This document shows, piece after piece, positions 1 to 7,631 of a DNA stretch of 46,772 nt. Numbering within the stretch: position 1 is the first letter of the stretch; each line of letters starts with the position of its first letter. The translations under genes were made by a program, and so were the position numbers. The DNA is taken from assembly GCA_003251535.1 (NCBI GenBank), contig QKFD01000024.1, positions 161,837 through 208,608 on the forward strand, in the 5' to 3' direction. The stretch comes from Chromatiales bacterium (GTDB lineage Bacteria > Pseudomonadota > Gammaproteobacteria > Thiohalomonadales > Thiohalomonadaceae). Below the pieces are notes generated by a model. The model did no database searches and was not told the origin of the DNA. It worked only from the letters and a program-made list of their open reading frames with translations.

Positions 1-94
1 GTCGATGGCCCCAAGGGGCCCCAGCCAAATATGCCATCCCCCCTGCCCTCTCCCCCATGCGAGAATTGGAGAAACCCCCACTGATTCCCCCCCC

Positions 95-1036
95 ATGTCC
101 CACCCTCATGACGACCCCTCCCACTCTCACCACCATCACCACCACGCGGCGGCCGGTGGCCGTCTGCTTGGCGCCCTCATCATCACCCTGCTATTTGCCG
201 CCGTTGAGGTGGTTGGGGGGCTCATCTCCGGCTCCCTGACCCTACTGGGTGATGCCGGCCACATGGTGACCGATGCGGTCGCCCTCGGCCTGGCGGCCGC
301 CGCGGCCCGCTTGGCGCAACGCCCCCCCTCCGCCTACCACAGCTATGGACTTGGACGGGCCGAGGTGGTGGCCGCGCTGACCAACGCGGTCTTTATGCTG
401 GCGGTGGTCGCCTCTATCGCCATGGAGGCGGTGGCGCGCATCACCGCACCGGTGCCGGTAGCGGGCGGCACGGTGATGGCCGTGGCGGCAGCGGGGTTGG
501 TGGTCAACATCCTGGTGGCCTGGTGGCTGGCCCACGGCGCAGGGACACTCAATGAGCGGGGAGCCCTGCTGCATGTCCTGGGTGATCTGCTGGGTTCGGT
601 GGCGGCCCTGCTCTCCGGTGCGGTGATCTGGCTCACCGGTTGGGAGCTGGTGGATCCCCTCCTCGCCTTAGGGGTGGTGGTGCTGATCCTCTTCTCCACC
701 GTACAGCTGGTGCGGGAGAGCCTGCATGTAGTGATGGAGGGGGTCCCACCCCACCTGAAACTGGAGGAGATCGGCCAGGCAATGGCGGGGATCGGGCAAG
801 TGCAGTCGGTCCACGATCTCCATATCTGGACCCTCTCTTCCGGTTCTATTGCCCTCACTGCCCACATCGTAGTGGCGCGCATTGAGCAGTGGCTGGAGGT
901 GCAACCCCTCCTTCACCACCTGCTCGCCGAGCACTTCCACATCGATCACATCACCCTGCAACCCGAGGCGACCACCCGTACCGTCCCCTTTCCCCCCGCG
1001 GAGAAGCGGCGGGAGGAGGAGACCACCGATGGGTAG
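95..1036 (+). CDS. CDF-family divalent metal cation exporter
   Basis: This protein of about 313 aa should export divalent metal ions (typically Zn2+, Co2+ or Cd2+) across the inner membrane in exchange for protons. The N-terminus carries a histidine-rich stretch (six consecutive His near residues 12-17), typical of CzcD/ZitB-type proteins. About six hydrophobic segments follow, then a soluble C-terminal domain. The HMVTD motif in the second membrane segment and the HVLGDLLGS motif in the fifth match the paired HxxxD metal-binding motifs of the family. The reading frame is open further upstream, but I chose the ATG just before the His-rich tail because family members start there. No convincing ribosome binding site is visible. 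Specificity cannot be read from the sequence. Confidence 0.9.
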   Translation: MSHPHDDPSHSHHHHHHAAAGGRLLGALIITLLFAAVEVVGGLISGSLTLLGDAGHMVTDAVALGLAAAAARLAQRPPSAYHSYGLGRAEVVAALTNAVFMLAVVASIAMEAVARITAPVPVAGGTVMAVAAAGLVVNILVAWWLAHGAGTLNERGALLHVLGDLLGSVAALLSGAVIWLTGWELVDPLLALGVVVLILFSTVQLVRESLHVVMEGVPPHLKLEEIGQAMAGIGQVQSVHDLHIWTLSSGSIALTAHIVVARIEQWLEVQPLLHHLLAEHFHIDHITLQPEATTRTVPFPPAEKRREEETTDG

Positions 1037-1050
1037 CGGGCCCCCCCTGG

Positions 1051-1359
1051 CTACCCCTGCCGAGCCAACATCTTCATCCCACCAATGAGGCCCGCGATAC
1101 GGCGCCCCAACTCAGTGGCCGCTGCGGCCGGTTCAGTGGGTAGAGGCCAGGTGACACAGCGCAAGGGGGGGGGCAACGGCAGTGCAGGGAAGTGAGAGGG
1201 GTCCAGTAGAATCAACAGATCGCCCCATGCCAGCCGCTCAGGGGCAAACGGGCGCGCCACCGCCCACCCCTCGGCCATGGCATGGAGGCGGGTAACGGCA
1301 TGGAGTGCTACGGCGGGATCGGGGTGGTAAAACAGGAGCTGGGCGGGGCGCTTGTACAC
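1051..1359 (-). CDS. Small protein resembling low-molecular-weight phosphatase / arsenate-reductase fold
   Basis: A 102-aa protein convergent with the CDF exporter. The central part (a G-W-A-V-A turn, then DLLILLDP, then CVTWPLPTE) resembles the middle and C-terminal parts of the LMW-PTP/ArsC fold, where an Asp-containing strand is followed by a 'W..P.P' segment. The N-terminal CX5R catalytic loop of that family is absent, so it would not be a phosphatase by the usual mechanism. The assignment is tentative and rests on pattern resemblance only. The frame is clean and the coding style matches its neighbours, so the gene itself is more certain than its function. Confidence 0.45.
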   Translation of the reverse strand: MYKRPAQLLFYHPDPAVALHAVTRLHAMAEGWAVARPFAPERLAWGDLLILLDPSHFPALPLPPPLRCVTWPLPTEPAAAATELGRRIAGLIGGMKMLARQG

Positions 1360-1456
1360 GCAGGAGGCGGGGCGTCAAAAGGTGGGGGGGCTGGGAAGAG
1401 TCATATTAGTAAAGTAGGATATTCTCACCTCTCCCCCCAGCCGACCGAGGTACACG

Positions 1457-1564
1457 ATGCTGACGTTCGACGCCCTGACCATCGGTGGTATCGCCGTCGC
1501 GATACTGTTTGCCATTGTGATGCTGGCCACCTGCCTCACCAAAGGGTGTAGTCGAACCCGCTAA
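1457..1564 (+). CDS. Small single-span membrane protein (35 aa)
   Basis: A short ORF begins with ATG preceded by CGAGG at a seven-base spacing. It encodes a 35-aa peptide with one hydrophobic helix (about residues 8-27) and a short basic tail containing two cysteines (TCLTKGCSRTR). It lies alone between two minus-strand genes, and a strong hairpin follows about 20 bases after the stop. Small membrane peptides of this form exist widely, but I recognise no family. The ribosome binding site, membrane helix, basic tail and downstream hairpin together make it more than a chance ORF. Confidence 0.5.
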   Translation: MLTFDALTIGGIAVAILFAIVMLATCLTKGCSRTR

Positions 1565-1584
1565 CGCCCGTCATCCTCTCTGCG

Positions 1585-1617
1585 GGTAGGGCCTAGGGAG
1601 ACCCCCTAAGCCCTACC
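1585..1617. terminator. Hairpin between convergent genes
   Basis: A 14-base stem (GGTAGGGCCTAGGG pairing with CCCTAAGCCCTACC, one mismatch) closes a short loop. It sits after the small membrane ORF and before the end of the MlaC-like gene on the opposite strand. No U-tract is present on either strand, so it may work as a bidirectional or Rho-assisted terminator. Confidence 0.5.
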
Positions 1618-1654
1618 TACCCCCCCCTCGGGATCGCTTAAATGAGGGGGTAGC

Positions 1655-2821
1655 TCAACTCCCCAGACGCATGACCATGCCATCAACGCCATAGCGACTG
1701 GCCATCTCGCTCAACATCTGCCGGTAGTAGTGCACGGCGCTGGCCCCTCCCGCCTCGACATCAATCACCCGCCAGCCGAACGGCCCCTCGCTGAGACGGA
1801 ACTGCAACTCCAGCGGCGCGCCATCGCGCGATACCCGGATCCCCAGCTGCACCTCACCCTCCTCGATATTGCCGCGGGGGCGCAGATACTCGATGTTGCC
1901 GATGGCATGGCCCGCCAGCTGACGCGACATGGCATCCAGGAACATATTCTCCACCGCTACCCGCACCTGCCCATATTGGGTGCTGGTCACGGTGCGGTTC
2001 ATCGGCCCCAACGCCCAACGGGTCATGGTGTCAAAATCGAGCAGGGGACCTATCTCCTCCAGCAAGAAGCGACGCAGCTCCGCCGGCTGCCCCTGGGGGC
2101 GACTGTTGAGCCAAGCGGTCAACCGCTCGATGCCATATTGGAGCGTCTCACCCGGGGAGGGATAGGCGGCGGGAGAGGGTTGATAGGGCTGGTAGCCGCC
2201 GGGAAAACCGGCCTGGTAGCCACTGGGAGAGTAACTCCCCTGTTGGCCAGAATGCCCCTCCACTGGGGAGCGTTGGGGCATGGGCTGGTAGGGCTGATAG
2301 CCGTAGTTAGGGGTCACCCCCTCGCTGTACCCCATGTTGGGGAAGGGTGCGCCGGTGTTCATCCCCGGCACTGGATAGCCGCTAGAGCCGCCCCCCTGTG
2401 GCGGCAGGCCCGCCCCACTAAAGCCCGTCTGGGGGAAACTGCTCCCGCCAAAGCCCTGCGGCGGCAGGCTGTTGGCGCCATAACCGGCTTGCGGGAATTG
2501 GCCGCTCGTAAAACCCTGTTGAGGGAAACTGCTACTGCCCCCTTGCGGCGGCAAGGTGCCGCTGTTGTAACCCTGCGGAGGAAAATTGCTAGAGGGGAAT
2601 GTCGCCTGGGGGTTACTGCTGAAATCTGGGGAGCTGGTAGGGAAATTGGGGAAGCTGTTGTAGCCATTTCCACCCTGCTCAAAGCGGGGGTAGGCGTTGG
2701 CATCATAGCTCCCAGGAGCGACTGTTGAGTTGGGGAAGGACAGGGTAGTAGGGGCTGCGATTGTGAGGCCAGCCAGGGAGAGGAGGGCCAGACTGGCAAC
2801 CACCGGTACACGTCTCATCAT
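1655..2821 (-). CDS. MlaC/Ttg2D-family periplasmic phospholipid-binding protein with long disordered region
   Basis: The 388-aa product begins with a signal peptide (MMRRVPVVASLALLSLAG). A low-complexity region of roughly 170 residues, rich in Pro, Gln, Gly, Ser and Phe, follows, with repeated units of the type PPQG-F/Y-x-S/G. The C-terminal 170 or so residues match the MlaC/Ttg2D fold, whose family members ferry phospholipids between outer and inner membranes: a helical start, LLDFDTMTRWALGP, then beta-strands ending in FGWRVIDVE. The start is supported by AGGAG five bases upstream; an upstream open extension has no such site. The disordered insert is unusual, since typical MlaC is about 200 aa. 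No other mla genes are adjacent, so it is a solitary paralogue. It is divergent from mutH. Confidence 0.85.
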   Translation of the reverse strand: MMRRVPVVASLALLSLAGLTIAAPTTLSFPNSTVAPGSYDANAYPRFEQGGNGYNSFPNFPTSSPDFSSNPQATFPSSNFPPQGYNSGTLPPQGGSSSFPQQGFTSGQFPQAGYGANSLPPQGFGGSSFPQTGFSGAGLPPQGGGSSGYPVPGMNTGAPFPNMGYSEGVTPNYGYQPYQPMPQRSPVEGHSGQQGSYSPSGYQAGFPGGYQPYQPSPAAYPSPGETLQYGIERLTAWLNSRPQGQPAELRRFLLEEIGPLLDFDTMTRWALGPMNRTVTSTQYGQVRVAVENMFLDAMSRQLAGHAIGNIEYLRPRGNIEEGEVQLGIRVSRDGAPLELQFRLSEGPFGWRVIDVEAGGASAVHYYRQMLSEMASRYGVDGMVMRLGS

Positions 2822-2903
2822 TGTCGCTCCTGAGGCAAATGAAGGCGGCGCAAGCATACCACAGGCCCTTGGCCGACACGGGCCAGGGGGCGATACTGCC
2901 CCG

Positions 2904-3593
2904 ATGCCCCCTTCTCCACCCTTCCCCCCGCCACCGCCCGCCACCGAGGATGAGCTGCTCCAGCGCGCAGCCCGCCTGGCCGGCGCCACTCTGGCAGAGC
3001 TGGCGGCCCAGGCCGGCCAGCGGGTACCCCACGATTTGCGGCGCCATAAGGGGTGGGTTGGGCAGCTGCTGGAGCGGCACCTGGGGGCGAGTGCCGGATC
3101 CGCCCCAGAGCCCGACTTTCCCCAGCTCGGCATCGAGCTGAAGAGCCTACCGCTGGATCGACGCGGCCTACCCCGAGAGTCCACCTATGTCTGTGTCGTG
3201 CCGCTAGAGGGGGGCCAAACGGGGCACTGGGAGGGCTCGCTACTACAGCGCAAGCTGGCGCGGGTGCTCTGGCTACCGGTGGAGGCCGATCCTGGGTTAG
3301 TCCTGGCAGAACGCCAAGTGGGGGTGGCGCTACTCTGGTCCCCTGATGCCGCGGAGCAGGCACAGCTGCGCCGCGACTACGAGGAGCTGATGGAGCTAGT
3401 GGCCTACGGGCGGCTGGAGGAGCTGGATGCCCGCTTCGGCGAGGTATTGCAGATCCGCCCCAAGGCGGCCCACAGCAGGGTGAGGGGTAGTAGTGTTGGG
3501 CCGGACGGGGCACCACTCCAGGTCAACCCCCGCGGCTTCTACCTGCGCCCCAGCTTCACCGCCGGACTGCTCCAGCGCCACTTCCAGGGCTAG
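2904..3593 (+). CDS. mutH: DNA mismatch repair endonuclease MutH
   Basis: A 229-aa protein, the same length as E. coli MutH, with a closely matching layout. MutH nicks the unmethylated strand at hemimethylated GATC sites after activation by MutL in methyl-directed mismatch repair. The catalytic D-(X)n-E-X-K motif is visible as Asp71, Glu78 and Lys80 (PDFPQLGIELK), one residue off the E. coli positions. KGWVGQLLE, GASAGS, QIRPKAA and the final PRGFYLRPSFT are also family hallmarks. The start was chosen to match family length; the frame is open further upstream. Its presence implies Dam methylation and places the genome in or near Gammaproteobacteria. Confidence 0.96.
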   Translation: MPPSPPFPPPPPATEDELLQRAARLAGATLAELAAQAGQRVPHDLRRHKGWVGQLLERHLGASAGSAPEPDFPQLGIELKSLPLDRRGLPRESTYVCVVPLEGGQTGHWEGSLLQRKLARVLWLPVEADPGLVLAERQVGVALLWSPDAAEQAQLRRDYEELMELVAYGRLEELDARFGEVLQIRPKAAHSRVRGSSVGPDGAPLQVNPRGFYLRPSFTAGLLQRHFQG

Positions 3594-3600
3594 AGGCGCA

Positions 3601-3969
3601 TCAACCCAAACTGGAACTCTTGTAGAGCTGGTGCAGGCGGGCGTCGATGAAGCGCTCGTAGGTCTGCTTGCCATCATCGACAAAGCGCACAAAGTTGAGA
3701 CCGATCCGGTAGGCGTTCAGCTCCCCGGCGTAGATCACATGGACCACGCGCACATGCACCTCCAGCTCGACGGTGGTCTGGCTGGAGATATCGACCACGG
3801 AGAAGAAGATATCGAACTCATCCCCTTTGTCGGCGCTATATTCGGAGATGATCTGCAACCCACCCTTGGAGAGGTCATAGGTCCAGGTATAGACCATCTC
3901 CCCGCTGCTAAGGCGGATCCCAACGCGGCGGCGTTGGCGGACTCGGGGGGCGGCGCGTCTGTCGAACAT
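3601..3969 (-). CDS. PilZ domain c-di-GMP-binding protein
   Basis: A 122-aa single-domain protein. The N-terminal arginine-rich stretch (MFDRRAAPRVRQRRR) supplies the RxxxR motif, and YDLSKGGLQI about 20 residues later is the (D/N)xSxxG motif of PilZ domains, which bind cyclic di-GMP. It has no membrane segment, so it is a cytoplasmic effector. It is convergent with mutH, and no pilus or flagellar genes lie nearby, so its output is unknown. Other c-di-GMP enzymes occur in the window (17637-20447). Confidence 0.9.
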   Translation of the reverse strand: MFDRRAAPRVRQRRRVGIRLSSGEMVYTWTYDLSKGGLQIISEYSADKGDEFDIFFSVVDISSQTTVELEVHVRVVHVIYAGELNAYRIGLNFVRFVDDGKQTYERFIDARLHQLYKSSSLG

Positions 3970-4076
3970 AGGTAGAGCTCAGCGAGCCATGGCGTTACGA
4001 GCGACACCCGTCGGGTGCGCTGGAGGTGAATGGCGGGACGAGCGGGCTTTATACCACATCTTCCTGCCCCCTGCCG

Positions 4077-4754
4077 TCATCCATGCTGGCCGAGGGTGCG
4101 ATTGAGGAACTCCACCGTCACCTGCCACGCCGCCTCTGCCACCTCCGAGTTATAGCGCTCGCTGGTGGGATTCACAAAGCCATGACCCGCATCATATGCG
4201 TGGGACTCCACCTGTTGACCGGCCTCAGCCATGGCGGCGGTGAACTTGTTGCGCTTCTCGGGATAGGTGGTCTCGGCAGTGGCGTAGATCGAGAGCACCG
4301 GCCCGCGCAGGGTGGTTAACGCCTCGACATCGGTCACCATGCGACAGTAGTAGAGCACCACCGCATCCACCGCCTCCGGGTCGAGCAGTGCCGCCTGCAT
4401 CGCCTGGCGGCCACCAAACGACCAACCGAAGGTGGCGATGCGCCGCCCCGGTCGCTTCAGCTGCTCCAGGGCGGCGAGCAGCTTGGTATCGGCCTCATCC
4501 TGGTCCACGGCCCGCATCATCTCCCCCGCCTGACCGGGATAGTGGGCCCGCTCGCCGTCGTAGAGATCGATCACCAAGGCCAGATAGCCCAGCTCCGCGA
4601 AGCGATCCGCCCACTCCTTGTTGTAGTCGAGCAGGCCCCACCAGTCGTGGATCATGAGTAGCGCGTTGGGCGCCTCCTCCGCTCCGCTCTGATAGGCATC
4701 GAACTCGACTCCGTCGAGCGTCTTCAGGTTGAGCATTTGCCGTTCTGTCTGCAT
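4077..4754 (-). CDS. Dienelactone-hydrolase-family alpha/beta hydrolase, Ser nucleophile
   Basis: A 225-aa soluble alpha/beta hydrolase of the dienelactone hydrolase family. HDWWGL near residue 36 and LALVIDLYDG near residue 59 are family motifs. The nucleophile elbow reads GWSFGG (Ser112), where classical dienelactone hydrolases have Cys (GxCxGG). The catalytic His sits in DAGHGF near the C-terminus. The Ser variant suggests an esterase-like activity rather than true dienelactone cleavage, and no aromatic degradation genes are adjacent. The start is uncertain, as a second Met lies six codons downstream. Confidence 0.88.
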   Translation of the reverse strand: MQTERQMLNLKTLDGVEFDAYQSGAEEAPNALLMIHDWWGLLDYNKEWADRFAELGYLALVIDLYDGERAHYPGQAGEMMRAVDQDEADTKLLAALEQLKRPGRRIATFGWSFGGRQAMQAALLDPEAVDAVVLYYCRMVTDVEALTTLRGPVLSIYATAETTYPEKRNKFTAAMAEAGQQVESHAYDAGHGFVNPTSERYNSEVAEAAWQVTVEFLNRTLGQHG

Positions 4755-4820
4755 ACCAGTATCGCGTCGGAGGTGAAGTGAAGATTGGGTGGCGCGGCCA
4801 AGGCGCTCGGGGGCGCTATG

Positions 4821-5015
4821 CTACTCCACCGCCACTGCGGGTTGATATACCCGGCAGCCGCTGAACGGAGTGGAAAAAGCGACGGGAAACAGTGAGCTGC
4901 CCGATGGCTGGAACCTCACCTCACCGCAACCCACAGATCGCGCCCACTCCGTCAGTGAGCGGAAGGAGAGATAACAGATGATGGCGAGCAAGAAAAGCCC
5001 TAGCGGGAAAACCAT
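4821..5015 (-). CDS. Possible small membrane protein (64 aa)
   Basis: A possible ORF in the 400-base gap between two clear genes. It would encode one hydrophobic helix (FPLGLFLLAIICYLSF) followed by a soluble tail with two cysteines. No good ribosome binding site is seen at the ATG chosen, and a longer version would need a TTG start near 5099. I recognise no family, and it could be chance. Confidence 0.3.
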   Translation of the reverse strand: MVFPLGLFLLAIICYLSFRSLTEWARSVGCGEVRFQPSGSSLFPVAFSTPFSGCRVYQPAVAVE

Positions 5016-5152
5016 CCTGGTTGCCAATAGGGGAGGAGTAGGAAACACTTTTAGCAGCAGGCCGGCAGGCCACCACGCACCCTGAAGCCATCCCAACAAC
5101 CCCTGGACCGAGGCCTATCACGCCCGCCCAACTATCGAGCTGGGGTATCCCC

Positions 5153-6316
5153 ATGGCCGCGTCCATTGACCCTCCCAACTACCAGCGCTCACTCATCTCC
5201 TTGATGGCCGCCCTCGCCCAGGGGTTGGGGGTTGAGCAGATCCACTATGAGCCCCTGCCTGAGCTACCCGTGGAGCGCCTGCGCGGTCGCACGGTGGTGC
5301 TACTGGTCGTGGATGGACTCGGCTTACAGCTACTGCGCCACCTACCGGCGACCGCCCCCCTGCGCCGCCACTACACTACCCCGCTCCAGTCGGTCTTCCC
5401 CACCACCACCGCCGCCGCCATCACCACCATTGCCACCGCGGCGGCGCCGGCCCGTCATGCGGTCACCGGGTGGTTCACCTGGCTCAAGGAGCTGGGCAGT
5501 GTCGCCACCCTGCTGCCATTTCGACCGCGCCTTGGTAGCGCTGGCTATAGTGGCGTTACCCCCCAGGAGCTGGTGGGGGCCACACCGTTGACCGCCCGCA
5601 TCGCGCTGGCAAGCGCCTACTTCCAGCCCGCAGAGATCGCCCACTCGGTCTATAGCCGCTTTGTCTCCGGCCCCGCCCAGCAGTGCGGTTTCCACGGCCT
5701 CAGCGGGCTGTTTGATGGTCTCGCCGCAGCGGTGCAGGCCAACGCTGCCCCGCGCTACCTATTCGGCTACTGGTCGGAACTGGATGGCCTGGCCCACCGT
5801 TTTGGCAGTGAGAGCGCGGCGGTGCTGGAGCAGCTCTATGCCATCGACAACGCCTTTGGCCGCTTCCTGGAGACCATCGCCGGCAGCGGCGCCCTGGTGC
5901 TCCTCACCGCCGATCACGGCCTCACCGACAGCCTCCCGGAGCGGACGGTGGACTTGGCCGCCCACCCCCGTCTCGCCGCCGCCCTGACGCTCCCGCTCTG
6001 CGGCGAACCCCGGGCCGCCTTCGCCTATCTACGCCCAGCACAGCGGGCCGCCTTCATCCACTATGTCACCCAGGAGTTGGCAGAGCGGTGTGATCTCATC
6101 AGTGCGGAGCAACTGCTGGAGGAGCGTTGGTTTGGGCCCGGCCCAGAGGACCCACGCCTGACCGACCGCATCGGCGACTATCTGCTACTCCCCCGCGATG
6201 GGGTCGTATTCCGTCAACGGTTGCCGCACGAGGCGGGGTATGAGCAGAGAGGTGTCCACGGCGGTCTATCGCAGGCAGAGCGGACCGTCCCGCTGATCAT
6301 CGCGGAGTGTGGCTAA
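5153..6316 (+). CDS. Alkaline-phosphatase-superfamily phosphodiesterase/phosphatase
   Basis: A 387-aa protein of the alkaline phosphatase superfamily, type I phosphodiesterase/nucleotide pyrophosphatase branch. The first metal site is LLVVDGLG (Asp54). The nucleophile threonine lies in VFPTTTAA (about residue 84). Later metal ligands are in YWSELDGLAHRFG and LLTADHGLTD, and a last His is in RGVHGG near the end. No signal peptide is evident, so the enzyme is probably cytoplasmic, unlike many relatives. Substrate is unknown. It is divergent from the preceding gene and convergent with yecA. Confidence 0.88.
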   Translation: MAASIDPPNYQRSLISLMAALAQGLGVEQIHYEPLPELPVERLRGRTVVLLVVDGLGLQLLRHLPATAPLRRHYTTPLQSVFPTTTAAAITTIATAAAPARHAVTGWFTWLKELGSVATLLPFRPRLGSAGYSGVTPQELVGATPLTARIALASAYFQPAEIAHSVYSRFVSGPAQQCGFHGLSGLFDGLAAAVQANAAPRYLFGYWSELDGLAHRFGSESAAVLEQLYAIDNAFGRFLETIAGSGALVLLTADHGLTDSLPERTVDLAAHPRLAAALTLPLCGEPRAAFAYLRPAQRAAFIHYVTQELAERCDLISAEQLLEERWFGPGPEDPRLTDRIGDYLLLPRDGVVFRQRLPHEAGYEQRGVHGGLSQAERTVPLIIAECG

Positions 6317-6328
6317 GGTCGTAGGGGG

Positions 6329-6931
6329 TCAGTGGAGGGTACGCGGCACACCACAACAGGTAGCGAACGGCAGGCCGCTCCCGCAGGGACAGAGCGGCGC
6401 CCCCCGTTCGCCATGCCAGAAGGCGTAGATCGCCTCGACCCGGTCGGGGATGGCCGCGGTAAACTCGTCGCGGCTCTCCTCATCCGCCACCAGGGGCGGC
6501 CCCTCCCGACCCGGCTCGGCATCGGTGGCAATGGCCAGGATGGGGTAGAGCAGATCGGCCAACTCGCTATCCAGGTCCTGTAGCCACTGCCCACCCTGCA
6601 TCCCCATCCCCTCGGCAAAGCCGCAGCACCAGTCGGTCGCCTCTACCTCCAGCCCACCATCCACCAGCCGCACCTCCGATAGGACGGGCTGAAACTCGCC
6701 CCGCACCAAACCATCCCGGATCTCGTTGTGCAGCTCCAGCAGCAGACCGGCCGCCTCGGCCCGCAGCGCCCCCTCCCCCACCAAGACCAGTGGCAGCCAA
6801 TCACGGGGGGCCGTGGGGCGGGGCGCGCAGATGAGGGCGGTGAGCAGACCATGCACGTAGTCGAGCGCCCGACCATCGCCATCCATCAGCAGCTTATCGA
6901 GGTAGTCCAGTTCGGTATCGTTCAGGGCCAT
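6329..6931 (-). CDS. YecA/UPF0149-family protein with C-terminal SEC-C zinc motif
   Basis: The 200-aa product has the all-helical UPF0149/YecA domain (about residues 10-150, with the DWCCGFAEGM signature) and a C-terminal SEC-C zinc-binding motif (CPCGSGLPFATCC). SEC-C tails bind zinc and, in YecA and SecA, contact ribosomes or SecB. The role of the family is still poorly defined. I took the start at MALNDTEL, since upstream codons overlap the adjacent kinase gene. It lies immediately downstream of the kinase gene at 6951-7631 on the same strand. Confidence 0.88.
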   Translation of the reverse strand: MALNDTELDYLDKLLMDGDGRALDYVHGLLTALICAPRPTAPRDWLPLVLVGEGALRAEAAGLLLELHNEIRDGLVRGEFQPVLSEVRLVDGGLEVEATDWCCGFAEGMGMQGGQWLQDLDSELADLLYPILAIATDAEPGREGPPLVADEESRDEFTAAIPDRVEAIYAFWHGERGAPLCPCGSGLPFATCCGVPRTLH

Positions 6932-6950
6932 GGCGCCGCTACACCAACTA

Positions 6951-7631
6951 TCAAGGTAACCAGAGCGAAAAACGGGCGCCGCCCAGGCTACTCCCGTTAT
7001 CCAGCTCGATGCGTCCCTCGCGCTCACCATTCTCGTGCATACTGGCGACCAGAGAGCAAAAATAGAGCCCCAGACCAGTGCGACCACTCTGGAAATCGAG
7101 TTCGGAGTGCGTCTCTTGCGTCATGGCCGCGGGAAAGCCGCCGCCATTGTCCTCGATATAGAGATGGAGATAGGCCCCCTCTTCCCGGGCCACCATCCGC
7201 AGTCGATCGTGGGTATAGCGCAGGGCGTTGTGGGTGACGTTGTTGATAACGCCGATGATGAGTTCGCGGTCAAAATACCAAGTGAGTCCGGGATCACAGT
7301 CGATCTCCATGGCCACATGGCGGTGTTGCAGCAGCGGCAGATTGAGCAGGTAGACCTCCTCCAAAAACTCCGCTACCAGGTATTCATCGATATGGGGGCG
7401 GTAGCGACGCTCCTGGATGCGATAGAGGGTCAGCAGCTGCACCAAATTGTCATTGACCCGCTTCGCCTCGTACTGGAGCTGCGCCACCTGTTCAGCGGTG
7501 CACTGACACTCCTCCCGCCGCTGATCGACGATCTCATCTAGCGATGAGAGCACCATCCCGAGGGAGTTCTTCATATCGTGGATGGAGGAGGCGAGGATTG
7601 CTGAGAAGTCGAGGCTGCGGGGCTCTCTCAT
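6951..7631 (-). CDS. Soluble sensor histidine kinase
   Basis: A short 226-aa histidine kinase with no membrane segment and no separate sensor domain. The H-box is SSIHDMKNSLG (His18), the N-box is INNVTHNALRYT, and the ATP-lid glycine motifs are EDNGGGFP and GRTGLGLYFC. The first bases overlap the stop of the upstream response-regulator gene, so the two are translationally coupled and very likely a phosphorelay pair. With no input domain, the signal probably arrives through partner proteins or through the TPR part of the regulator. Confidence 0.9.
   Translation of the reverse strand: MREPRSLDFSAILASSIHDMKNSLGMVLSSLDEIVDQRREECQCTAEQVAQLQYEAKRVNDNLVQLLTLYRIQERRYRPHIDEYLVAEFLEEVYLLNLPLLQHRHVAMEIDCDPGLTWYFDRELIIGVINNVTHNALRYTHDRLRMVAREEGAYLHLYIEDNGGGFPAAMTQETHSELDFQSGRTGLGLYFCSLVASMHENGEREGRIELDNGSSLGGARFSLWLP

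Noticed and set aside
112-150. CAC/CAT repeat near the start of the window as a microsatellite
   Set aside because: It encodes the histidine-rich metal-binding tail of the CDF exporter, a normal family feature.
4921-5178. Minus-strand open frame overlapping the start of the phosphatase-superfamily gene
   Set aside because: It overlaps a strongly supported gene, shows no domain pattern, and has an atypical residue composition.
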